Positions 16,362-23,491 of a DNA stretch of 38,986 bases are shown here, in pieces. Made by a program: the position numbers and the translations under genes. The stretch is from NCBI GenBank assembly GCA_018262895.1, contig JADFDJ010000018.1, positions 1 to 38,986 of the forward strand, in the 5' to 3' direction. Under the pieces are notes generated by a model that searched no databases, was not told where the DNA came from, and saw nothing but the letters and a program-made list of their open reading frames with translations. This DNA is from Methanomassiliicoccus sp. GTDB taxonomy: Archaea; Thermoplasmatota; Thermoplasmata; Methanomassiliicoccales; Methanomassiliicoccaceae. The stretch's first letter is position 1. The number at the start of each line of letters is the position of its first letter.

Positions 16362-16637
16362 ATGATCGGGATCGAGGTTCAAGGGAAGAAACTCGTCTTG
16401 TTCAACGTTTCTGGCAAGTTCTATGCCATTGATGGGATCTGCAGCCACGCAGGCGGTCACCTCTGGGAGGGGCGTCTCATCAACGAAACGACGGTGAAGT
16501 GCCCCCGCCATGGCTCCGAGTACGATGTTCGCACAGGGAAGGTCCTACGCGGACCATGGATACCGTTCGGCAAGGCCCATGACCTGAGGGCTTATCCGGT
16601 GATCGAGGACGGGGAGGAGTTGTTCATGGACCTCTGA
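16362..16637 (+). CDS. Rieske [2Fe-2S] ferredoxin-like protein, start uncertain
   Basis: This is a small soluble electron carrier. The cluster ligands are clear: CSHAGGHL (Cys-x-His) and CPRHGSEYD (Cys-x2-His), followed by the TGKVLRGPW loop. The first ATG is at 16362, but in-frame codons upstream still read like the family's first strand (SVKIGSKADVPLGG, from about 16320). The frame stays open to a TAG at 16281, yet holds no ATG, GTG or TTG. Either a non-standard start is used, the ATG gives a truncated protein, or one base is missing. A GTG at 16306 would join the frame if the TTT run after it had one more T. TATA-like TTCAAATAG lies near 16276-16284. The partner oxidoreductase is unknown. 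Confidence 0.82.
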   Translation: MIGIEVQGKKLVLFNVSGKFYAIDGICSHAGGHLWEGRLINETTVKCPRHGSEYDVRTGKVLRGPWIPFGKAHDLRAYPVIEDGEELFMDL

Positions 16638-16977
16638 ATTTGATGCGATCACCGCTGTCCTTGAAAGGTAGCGCGAGGAATAAAATTTGAACCAATCGAT
16701 AACAATTATGTTGAAATCATTTGAGAAATTCGATATGTTCCTCCTCCAGGAAAATCATTATAAAAAAAAATTATAAAAATGTTCGGCCCACAAAAACCCC
16801 AACATTAACGCGTGTGAATAAATTTCTAGATGGATTGGTTACGAAGGTTCCCCCGCACTTACTGTCAAAATCGATGACCGCCATCATTCCTTACCAAGAA
16901 GTCGATGATGAGTATCACCACGACATCATCTCCGCAAGAGAAACGAATTAATCCAGAAAAGCGCATTTTATGCAGGC
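16638..16977. other. AT-rich intergenic region, no supported gene
   Basis: This 340-base stretch has a repeated TTATAAAAA motif (near 16758-16780, with a run of nine A) that may be a promoter element or a bent AT tract. A TTG-initiated frame at 16721-16951 has no ribosome site, no family resemblance and biased low-complexity content. Near the right end GAATTAATCC at about 16944 is a possible TATA element for the lipocalin gene. I see nothing else. Confidence 0.4.
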
Positions 16978-17448
16978 ATGGTGGCCGAGCTCAGGACAGT
17001 GGATCATGTCGATGTGGCAAGGTACATGGGAACTTGGTATGAGATCGCGAAGATACCGTTCAGGTTCGAGGAAGGTCTTGTCGGCATCACCGCGAACTAC
17101 ACGTTGCTTCCCAACGGCAAGGTCAGGGTGTTGAACAAGGGGTTCATAAACGATTTCAATGGAAAGGAGAAGACGGCGAAAGGAACCGCTGTGGTGGTCG
17201 ACAAAAAGACCAACGCCAAGCTGAAGGTAACGTTCTTCTGGCCGTTCGCAGCGGACTACTGGATCATCGAGCTAGGAAAGGACTACGAGTACGCGGTCGT
17301 CGGCCAGGAGTCTCGGGAATATCTGTGGGTCCTCTCAAGAACACCACAGATGGATGATGCGTTGTACGAGGAACTGCTGCAGCGCCTGAGCACCAAGGGA
17401 TTTGATACGACCAGGCTGGAGAAGAACCCACAACGGCCGATGCCATAG
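16978..17448 (+). CDS. Lipocalin family protein (Blc-like)
   Basis: Lipocalins are eight-stranded barrels that bind small hydrophobic ligands such as fatty acids. The signature GTWYEIAKIPFRFE is at residues 18-31, followed by ITANYTLLPNGKVRVLNKG, GKEKTAKGTAVVVD, LKVTFFWPFAADYWIIELG and YAVVGQESREYLWVLSRTP, all in bacterial Blc order. Unlike E. coli Blc there is no lipoprotein signal peptide, so the protein should be cytoplasmic. At 156 residues it is complete. No clear Shine-Dalgarno site precedes the ATG. It ends with TAG. The ligand is not known; acquisition from bacteria is likely since the family is rare in archaea. Confidence 0.93.
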   Translation: MVAELRTVDHVDVARYMGTWYEIAKIPFRFEEGLVGITANYTLLPNGKVRVLNKGFINDFNGKEKTAKGTAVVVDKKTNAKLKVTFFWPFAADYWIIELGKDYEYAVVGQESREYLWVLSRTPQMDDALYEELLQRLSTKGFDTTRLEKNPQRPMP

Positions 17449-17649
17449 AGATGCGATCGGGAAATACGCCAACTTTCAGTCCGCATCGAGGCTAATATGC
17501 ATTCCAAGAGCGGCAGGTTACGAGCCGTATCCAACGTTCAAGACGACATTCCGTAGGATAAGGCAGATGACCGTTCCCGACCACGTCCTGGAGGGGCACG
17601 GGAAGCAGCCTTGTCATCGTGGCCTCCATATGCGAGATAGGTCGATCGA

Positions 17650-17922
17650 TCACTTATTCTTCTTCCAGAAGGCGTCGGCATCTTTCTCCAGCTTATCTAA
17701 GCGGGTGTAATAGTCGGGGAACTCATTGAGGTGTGCCAGGGCGATCTTACCAGTCATTATCGGATCGTCATCGGTGACGTTGGTGGACATATCCCTGGTC
17801 CCATGCTCCAGCTCTACACCGAGACCCATCCGGAACTGCTCCACATCGAATTTGTCCCAGGTGATCCCCAGCTTTTTCCCAATTCTCTCTGCCTCCTTGG
17901 TCGTGAAGTACTTCTTGGCCAT
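17650..17922 (-). CDS. DUF5661 family protein
   Basis: This small soluble protein of unknown function matches the DUF5661 pattern: FTTKEAERIGKKLGITWDKF, FDVEQFRMGLGVELEHGTRD and the stretch ending ALAHLNEFPDYYTRLDKLE. The conserved histidines and glutamates in LGVELEHG and HLNEFPDYY could bind metal, but this is unproven. The open frame extends to 17976, yet the ATG at 17922 has GGAGAT nine bases upstream and begins right before the conserved region, so 17922 is chosen. The 201 bases between it and the lipocalin gene show nothing recognisable. Confidence 0.8.
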   Translation of the reverse strand: MAKKYFTTKEAERIGKKLGITWDKFDVEQFRMGLGVELEHGTRDMSTNVTDDDPIMTGKIALAHLNEFPDYYTRLDKLEKDADAFWKKNK

Positions 17923-18091
17923 ACGATCTCCGGCTGGAGGATTGTCGAGACAGGGTTTAAACAAATCTCTTTTCACGAGGTCCCATGTTCTACAAATTCA
18001 GGTATTATAAGAGGACAGCGCTCACCGATCTGTAAGCGAGAAGGCATCAATGTGGTTTATGTGAGCATGGCAGGCCTCTCTTGACGCTCAT

Positions 18092-18439
18092 TCACCTGGC
18101 GCACGAGCCTATGCCCGAAATCTCCTCATCCACCAGATCCATGATGATCGGCCGCATCACACTGTATTTCCAGTTGAAGCAGCACTCGATCCTGACCTTG
18201 CCGGAAGCCTCCTCGATGAAGGACGCCGTCACGTGGCAGTAATGGTCCTTCCAGCTTCTGGCATATCCCGGGAACAGGAAGATGGTCGAGTACCACGGGT
18301 TCCCCCGCTCCATCTCCAAGCACCGGGGGCGGTCGTCCCTGACCAGCCGGTAGGCCTGTTTGGCAAGGCATCGTAGGGCAGATTCATATGCGCTATCGAT
18401 ATCACCATCAATGGTAATGGAGGCAGAATGCTTGCTCAT
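18092..18439 (-). CDS. Hypothetical protein, 115 residues
   Basis: No family is recognised. It is a soluble alpha/beta protein: an N-terminal strand-helix (SASITIDGDIDSAYESALRCL), a mid part with HYCHVTASFIEEASGKVRIE, and five cysteines scattered through the chain. The fold pattern could resemble small SRPBCC or DUF1499-type proteins, but no diagnostic motif supports that. The ATG has GAGGTC seven bases upstream, a good ribosome site. An AT-rich region with AATATATTTAAG supplies a likely TATA element about 40 bases before the start. Confidence 0.6.
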   Translation of the reverse strand: MSKHSASITIDGDIDSAYESALRCLAKQAYRLVRDDRPRCLEMERGNPWYSTIFLFPGYARSWKDHYCHVTASFIEEASGKVRIECCFNWKYSVMRPIIMDLVDEEISGIGSCAR

Positions 18440-18707
18440 ATGGATTTGACCTCTTCATCAAGTCCGCTCGGGTCTTAAATATATTATGTTTAAAAAATAT
18501 TATTTTTATAATGAGCTATAAAAGGATCAGCGCATGAACGATCCATGGTCTGGCCGCTCTTTATCCGATCATAATTTTTTTAGCCATATACCTGAGGACG
18601 TTAGCAAAAGGACTTTCATCAAACCTAGACACAGATGCCCGGTCCTGATTACCATAAGCCCCAAACCTGGTCGAACAGGTTATTAGAAAGAGCGCATACA
18701 CCTGCTC

Positions 18708-19241
18708 GTGGATATACCGCAGACGATCGCATCGATCATCGAAGGCATGATGAGATTCCTTGCCCAGACGGCGGCAGATCCCCTCGCGTACAGCGTGGTC
18801 CTGTTCTTCTACGCCATCATGGCTGCGGTGTTCCTACCCATACCGGTGGAGGTCGGCCTTCTGCTGAGCCCCCATACACCGGTCATATTGCTGGCAGTCA
18901 TCCTGGGCCTCGGTAAGATGGTCGGGAGCGTACTGGTGTTCTACCTGGGCCTGGGCATCGGTAGCAAGGTCGAGGGCTGGTCCGTGAGATGGCCGGGGTT
19001 CGGATGGCTGGTCACCAAGTCCGAATGGTTGGTGAAAAAGCTGCACTACCTCGGCCTGTACCTCATCCTATCTGTTCCCCTGATGACAGATACCGTCCCC
19101 CTGTACATCTTCTCGATCTTGAACAAGCAAGGCGTGTTCACCGTGCACATGTTCGCGTTCGCGAACCTGTGCGCCGGCATAACCAGGGCCTCCATATCGC
19201 TCATCCTTCTCTCGTTCTTCGGAGTGGACCTCATCAACTGA
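18708..19241 (+). CDS. VTT/DedA-like (SNARE-associated) membrane protein
   Basis: This is an integral membrane protein of 177 residues with about four to five hydrophobic segments. It shows the VTT/DedA pattern: a re-entrant segment FLPIPVEVGLLLSP, followed by LGLGKMVGSVLVFYLGLGIGS, and a late helix with AFANLCAGITRASISLIL. DedA-type proteins flip phospholipids or isoprenoid carriers across membranes, so a lipid-transport role is possible. The GTG start at 18708 has no strong ribosome site. Divergent from 18092-18439, with an AT-rich 268-base spacer holding several TATA-like runs near 18475-18530. Confidence 0.7.
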   Translation: MDIPQTIASIIEGMMRFLAQTAADPLAYSVVLFFYAIMAAVFLPIPVEVGLLLSPHTPVILLAVILGLGKMVGSVLVFYLGLGIGSKVEGWSVRWPGFGWLVTKSEWLVKKLHYLGLYLILSVPLMTDTVPLYIFSILNKQGVFTVHMFAFANLCAGITRASISLILLSFFGVDLIN

Positions 19242-19575
19242 CGGTCTAGCTCGTTGCGTATGTTATGCAGAGGGTTGGAGGCATTATCCCGATCGCAGAT
19301 CATCGGCCTCTGGACCTGCGTGACGGCGAGGACCACACCCTCCCAGCTCGCGGTGGATGGATGACCATCAATCATTTATGGACGTATAACGCCCCTCTGA
19401 ACAACATCACCTGGCATCCTAAGCCATCGACGGCCAAACTCGAATGTCGGCGCGGCCGGGCAGATCCTTACCTCGCGCGTATGGTCGGGGCATGTCGGTG
19501 AGACGTCCGGAAGCGTTCCTCTTCCATGCATTCAGGAGGTTAAAAAAAGGAAAAAGAAGGAAGTCGTTTAGGCCG
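19242..19575. other. Intergenic region between convergent genes
   Basis: This 334-base region lies between the ends of the VTT gene (plus) and the large surface protein gene (minus). Only frames without ribosome sites or family resemblance are present. The right end holds the T-rich terminator described separately. I see no RNA gene or repeat. Confidence 0.5.
19541..19560 (-). terminator. T-rich terminator of the surface protein gene
   Basis: About 16 bases after the stop of the minus-strand gene ending at 19576, the transcript strand has CCTTCTTTTTCCTTTTTTT. Such T-rich tracts without a stem are typical archaeal terminators. Confidence 0.55.
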
Positions 19576-21984
19576 TCAGAAGGTGTTCTGGGGCGGGTCC
19601 GGGACGCTGTAGCTGCTCGGGTCCGGTTCCTGGTACTGGAAGGTCAGTACACCGGACCACGCAGCGCCGCTGCTGGAGAAGGACGATGCTCCAGAGGAAT
19701 CGGCCGTCCCCAGGAAGCCGGAGAACTCCTGGTATCCCCAGTACTCCAGATCGGCGACGTCGTCGTAGAAGGCCAGGTACTCGATGGTCAGGTGCCAGGT
19801 TATTGGCTGGTTCGACTCGTAGTCGCTGTCATGGTCCGCATAGTAGTGCACCTTCATCTGGTAGGTGCCGTACAGGTTCGTGGACTGTCCCGACCGGCTT
19901 GGGTCCGGCAGGACCATGGTGGAGGTGGCGTAGTAGTGCTCCGGACCGTAGCCCTCCCGGTTGTCGAAGTCAAGGTAGGGGTTCGTTCCAGTATCTCCCT
20001 TGTTGGCGTAGTAGATGTGCCTTCCCGCGGTGCTGTTCCTCGTTGGCTCCTGGATGTGCAGGTCCACGTCGCTGTTGCTCTGCCCCCATGTCAGGGTCAT
20101 GGTCAGAGCTGCCTGCGAGGCGGTGCTCTTGATCGTGTCCCTCAACCATCCCGCCCAGTTGGTGAAGGTGTTGCTGTCGGTGGCCAGTATGATGATGTCA
20201 TTGTTGCCCCGGTACAGCGGGACCTCCACCGAGAACTCCTTGGTCGTGGGGTCCAGGGCGGCCACGAACTTCTGGCCGCTCACCAGGACCAGGGTGCTGG
20301 TAACATTACCCTGCCCCCCGGAGATGGTCCCGGAGATGGTGACCTTGTTGGAGGTGGTGTCCCTGATGCCGTCGCCGTCGGTGTTTATCGGTGTCGAGCC
20401 CACAGGATCGGTGGTGCTGTCGGTGAGCTTCACCTCCGGGAACGTTGAGCTTCCCTGGAACTTGTTCTGGGCCATGTCGTACAGTCCCTTGAAGGCGTTG
20501 TTGGGCGTGAACACCTTGGCGCTGGCATGGTAGAACACGTTGAACTGCAGGGGGTTGTTGGCGTTGAGGCCGGACTCGAATATCTGGGAGAAGCCTCTGC
20601 TGTAGTTGTACGGTATCATCTGCTGGGCGGTCCTCACCGACGTCCCCGGGTTGTTGGGATCGTAGACATCGAACTTCCCGTCCGCGTACCGGTACGCGAG
20701 GATGGCATGGCCGCCCTGAGCGTAGGTGCCGTTGACGTACCGGGTCTTGAGGCCGATCAGCTGCGGCTCTCCGCTGACCAGCATTCCGTGGATTATGCCC
20801 ACCCCCACCTGCTTGGACGTGAGGTTCCCCTTCTCCGCCTCCGACAGCGCGGAGTAGATGCCGGTGACGCCGGCCTGGACGCGGGTCGCCAGCTGGATGG
20901 CGGTAGCATCGTCGCGCCACTGCGCGACATCGCCCTCACGGTACATCTGGTAGAGGCCGGCCCCGTTCCCAGGCTTCTGGTGCGAGTAGTACCACTTGGC
21001 ATAGCTGGTCATGCCCAGGCACACACCGCCCGACTGCTGGTAGGAGCCGTAGTTGGGTATGAACCACCCATCGTTCTTCGGCCGGAACCCGGTGTCCACG
21101 GAGAGGCTGGAGTTGAGGTCCTCGAACACCGAGAGGGCAAGCTCCACGGCCACGAACTTGGAGAAGGTGGCCGCCTGGAAGGAGAGGGTGTTCGCGGCGA
21201 GGTCCTGCCCGTCGAACCCTGTTGGCTCTAGGGTCTGCAGCACCGGATCGTACTGGTAGAACCTGACCCCCCGCTCATCGTCCTGGACCATGGTGGGATC
21301 GTATGGCAGGGTGACCCTCACCAGGCCGTCGAACATCTTGAAGGTGTCCCAGCTCGACGATCCGTCCGTATCTATCTGGATCATCTTGCTCGCTATCGAC
21401 GCACCCTCCGGCAGGCCGACCACGCTGGCCGTGTCCACGGTGGCGTAGCTGACGTTGAACTGTATCGGCTCCCTGGTCGCTGCCCCCGGGACCACGATCC
21501 TCATCCCGCTGAGAGGCGTCCCCTGACCTGCGGCGATGATCCCTCCCGCCCCGGTGACCGTTCCCGATGCAACCTGGGTGTACGTTCCGGTGGGTAGCAC
21601 CTTGGCGACCTTGACGTGGTCAGGGGCAGGGTCCACCGCCAGGGTGTTGTTCCTCCCCAGGTCCCAGGCGAAGAACGATAATAGGCCTGCGGAGACCACG
21701 ACGCCGGCGACGAGGACCGCGGCGACCATCATGAGCTGCTTGTTGCTCCACTTGCTGCGCCGTCCCGGGGGGCCGTTGTGCTGCGGTCCTCCCTGCGGCG
21801 GTCGGTACTGTGCGGTCGGCCGGTACTGCTGGGCCTGCGGTGGCTGCTGCCCTTGATAGTTGGGCTGCCAAGGCTCTTGTCCTTGCTGAGGTCCGGCAGT
21901 GTGGTCGTTGTACGAATATGGTGGTCGTTGGTCCAAAAATATCACCCGAACGATAGATGCTGGAACGGCCTCGTTCATGGCCAA
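19576..21984 (-). CDS. Membrane-anchored extracellular protein with C39-like cysteine peptidase fold
   Basis: The N-terminal 80 residues are rich in Gln, Pro and Tyr and lie in the cytoplasm. One membrane helix (about 84-106) anchors an outer region. Around residue 320 is GGVCLGMTSYAKWYY with Cys322, then GGHAILAYRY with His426 and FDVYDPNNPG with Asp442. This order is that of papain-like C39-family peptidases. The last 250 residues hold a beta domain (about 535-595) and a DUF2135-like segment with SNSDVDLHIQEP, NPYLDFDNREGYGPEH and YGTYQMKVHYY. The frame opens with TTG at 21984; the ATG at 21978 fits a leaderless transcript from the TATA element at 22003-22012. Peptidase activity is predicted, not shown; it could be a non-catalytic binding domain. 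Confidence 0.72.
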   Translation of the reverse strand: MAMNEAVPASIVRVIFLDQRPPYSYNDHTAGPQQGQEPWQPNYQGQQPPQAQQYRPTAQYRPPQGGPQHNGPPGRRSKWSNKQLMMVAAVLVAGVVVSAGLLSFFAWDLGRNNTLAVDPAPDHVKVAKVLPTGTYTQVASGTVTGAGGIIAAGQGTPLSGMRIVVPGAATREPIQFNVSYATVDTASVVGLPEGASIASKMIQIDTDGSSSWDTFKMFDGLVRVTLPYDPTMVQDDERGVRFYQYDPVLQTLEPTGFDGQDLAANTLSFQAATFSKFVAVELALSVFEDLNSSLSVDTGFRPKNDGWFIPNYGSYQQSGGVCLGMTSYAKWYYSHQKPGNGAGLYQMYREGDVAQWRDDATAIQLATRVQAGVTGIYSALSEAEKGNLTSKQVGVGIIHGMLVSGEPQLIGLKTRYVNGTYAQGGHAILAYRYADGKFDVYDPNNPGTSVRTAQQMIPYNYSRGFSQIFESGLNANNPLQFNVFYHASAKVFTPNNAFKGLYDMAQNKFQGSSTFPEVKLTDSTTDPVGSTPINTDGDGIRDTTSNKVTISGTISGGQGNVTSTLVLVSGQKFVAALDPTTKEFSVEVPLYRGNNDIIILATDSNTFTNWAGWLRDTIKSTASQAALTMTLTWGQSNSDVDLHIQEPTRNSTAGRHIYYANKGDTGTNPYLDFDNREGYGPEHYYATSTMVLPDPSRSGQSTNLYGTYQMKVHYYADHDSDYESNQPITWHLTIEYLAFYDDVADLEYWGYQEFSGFLGTADSSGASSFSSSGAAWSGVLTFQYQEPDPSSYSVPDPPQNTF

Positions 21985-22002
21985 AGATGAGCCAGAAAAT
22001 CA

Positions 22003-22012
22003 GTTTATAAAA
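22003..22012 (-). promoter_or_regulatory. TATA box of the surface protein gene
   Basis: On the minus strand this reads TTTTATAAAC, centred about 29 bases before the ATG at 21978. That distance predicts transcription starting at or just before the start codon. Confidence 0.5.
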
Positions 22013-22204
22013 TGATTATGTCAAAGGATTCTGGTGGTGATAACCAGTCATTTGGGAACAGGGCCTTGGGGAACGTTTTCGCCTCGCCCCTCACAACCCT
22101 ATGATGAACCATCGGGCACCGGCACAAGGTGCAGACCATGCTGGGCCGGTAGACAATTTTTCTGCCTTCAGAGCATTGAATGACCAATGATCATATCTCC
22201 AAGC

Positions 22205-22744
22205 TTACTTCGACCCGTCCGGCCGATGGCCAATCTTGACCGTAACGGTGACCTTCGGATGGGCGCTGTCAAGGACGACCTGGTGATCCCCGTCCTCACG
22301 GATCTCGATCCTCTTCGACCACCTCTTCACAGGACCGTTGGAGCTGTCGACATCCTCCTTGACGGACCCCGGTCCGCTCTTTACCAGGCGAGCCGTGACC
22401 TCGTGGTCGGCGATCACCTCCACCTTCAGCATGTCCCCCTGTCTTAGCCCATATGTCCTGGACTTCCACAGAGGGCCTGCCGCTGGCCTGCTGATGGTCC
22501 GATTGAACACCCGCTCCTTCTTCTGGAACCCCTCTTCATCGGTGACCTTTCCTCTTCGCCTTTCTTCCCTCTTCACACGCAGCTGTGGAAGGATAAAAAA
22601 GAGGCAGATGAGGAGGACCAAAAGGCCGATCAGCCAGGACCAGATGCCGAGGTTCAGCAGGATGTAACAGATGAAGAAGGAGCCTGCCGACAGTATGAGC
22701 GCGACGAGCACCAACGTGATTGTCCTGTTCCTACCCTCGGTCAT
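22205..22744 (-). CDS. Hypothetical membrane protein with two helices and an exposed beta domain
   Basis: No family is recognised. After a short charged start, two hydrophobic segments (ITLVLVALILSAGSFFICYILL and WLIGLLVLLICLFFILPQL) form a hairpin. The C-terminal 120 residues are soluble and beta-rich (LRQGDMLKVEVIADHEVTARLV and GDHQVVLDSAHPKVTVTVKIG). The open frame begins at 22792, but the ATG at 22744 (MTEGRNRT) comes directly before the first helix and is the better start. The C-terminal part resembles small beta-sandwich domains that sense or bind at the membrane, but no name can be assigned. Confidence 0.62.
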   Translation of the reverse strand: MTEGRNRTITLVLVALILSAGSFFICYILLNLGIWSWLIGLLVLLICLFFILPQLRVKREERRRGKVTDEEGFQKKERVFNRTISRPAAGPLWKSRTYGLRQGDMLKVEVIADHEVTARLVKSGPGSVKEDVDSSNGPVKRWSKRIEIREDGDHQVVLDSAHPKVTVTVKIGHRPDGSK

Positions 22745-22863
22745 TTTCTCGCAACAATATCTAGTCACCTCCAACGTTATAATTGTCCGCATCGGCCGCC
22801 CTGCTGACGTGCGGTCATCGTTGCCGGTCTGATGCCAGCGAGCGTGGTTTTTTATTGTCTATA

Positions 22864-22894
22864 AGAAAAAAGGCGAAAAAGGCCTGAGGCCCTT
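22864..22894 (-). terminator. Stem plus T-tract terminator of the 22901 gene
   Basis: Just after the minus-strand stop at 22901 the transcript has AAGGGCCTCAGGCCTTTTT, a short GC stem with a 3-base loop, followed by CGCC and a second run of six T. This would end the 103-residue gene's transcript. Confidence 0.6.
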
Positions 22895-22900
22895 CGATTA

Positions 22901-23212
22901 TTAGCTCTTATCTCCACCGGCTCTTTCCCTCTTGCGTTGATGCGAGGGGCCCTTCCGTACCGAGGAGAGGGACTCGGCATGCTTCAGCGCGAGGTAAAAA
23001 TTCATAGTCTCTTCCTGTACAAATCGCATGTGCCTCTCATTGATCATACTGGCGACCTGGGGATCGATGGACCTCGGGATCTTCAGGATGTACTCTATGG
23101 TCTCGCCTTCGGTAGAACGACCAACGGCCGATCCATTTCCCTTCTGTGTTGCACCGATCAAGTTCCTCTCCTCCTGTTTGTTCATTATCTCATCTGCGGG
23201 TTTGGTACTCAT
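22901..23212 (-). CDS. Hypothetical hydrophilic protein, 103 residues
   Basis: No family is recognised. The chain is polar and largely helical. A central part (EGETIEYILKIPRSIDPQVA, then NERHMRFVQEETMNFYLALKHAE) may form a dimerising helix pair, and the tail is basic (RKGPSHQRKRERAG). The length and the ends suggest a small regulator or antitoxin-like protein, but that is a guess. A TATA-like element (plus-strand CAATAATAAA at 23261-23270) and the CCACAATGTGG palindrome at 23238-23248 precede it, and a stem/T-tract terminator follows it. It therefore has a complete single-gene transcription unit. Confidence 0.6.
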   Translation of the reverse strand: MSTKPADEIMNKQEERNLIGATQKGNGSAVGRSTEGETIEYILKIPRSIDPQVASMINERHMRFVQEETMNFYLALKHAESLSSVRKGPSHQRKRERAGGDKS

Positions 23213-23237
23213 CAGCAGTCACCCAAATGCAACTTGA

Positions 23238-23270
23238 CCACAATGTGGACAAGCACATATCAATAATAAA
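23238..23270 (-). promoter_or_regulatory. Promoter with a second CCACAATGTGG palindrome
   Basis: The palindrome at 23238-23248 lies 26 bases upstream of the 103-residue gene. A TATA-like TTTATTATTG (minus strand, 23261-23270) lies 12 bases further upstream, so the palindrome would sit at the transcription start. This mirrors the flavin reductase promoter at 15005-15042. Confidence 0.5.
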
Positions 23271-23287
23271 GTCTGTGGCAAAAATAT

Positions 23288-23301
23288 TAGACATTTGTCT
23301 A
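23288..23301. promoter_or_regulatory. Inverted repeat TAGACA-TT-TGTCTA
   Basis: This is a 6+2+6 inverted repeat about 18 bases upstream of the minus-strand TATA element at 23261-23270. It is well placed for an activator or repressor of the 103-residue gene. Confidence 0.4.
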
Positions 23302-23409
23302 TTATTGATAAATAATACCAACTAAATTCCTCATCTTTTGTAAAAATGTTATATGTTCATCTTATGAAAAAAGAATCTTCGATACACATTGCACTCTTGA
23401 CTATTGTGG

Positions 23410-23432
23410 TTAGAATTCTAATGGTATATCCA
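23410..23432 (+). promoter_or_regulatory. Perfect palindrome TTAGAATTCTAA next to a TATA element
   Basis: The 12-base perfect palindrome at 23410-23421 abuts GGTATATCC at about 23424-23432, a TATA-like element for the plus-strand gene at 23492. The palindrome occupies the BRE position, where a bound regulator would block or recruit TFB. Confidence 0.42.
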
Positions 23433-23491
23433 CGTTCGATTACGGTTAAGCCACTCTGATGCCATTCCCCCAGCAGGGATGGTGAGATTTT

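Noticed and set aside
16721-16951. 76-residue TTG-initiated frame
   Set aside because: No ribosome site, biased low-complexity composition and no family resemblance; treated as chance in AT-rich DNA.
19265-19501. Frames in the 19242-19575 gap
   Set aside because: No ribosome site, no recognisable motif and overlapping frames on both strands; looks like GC-rich chance.
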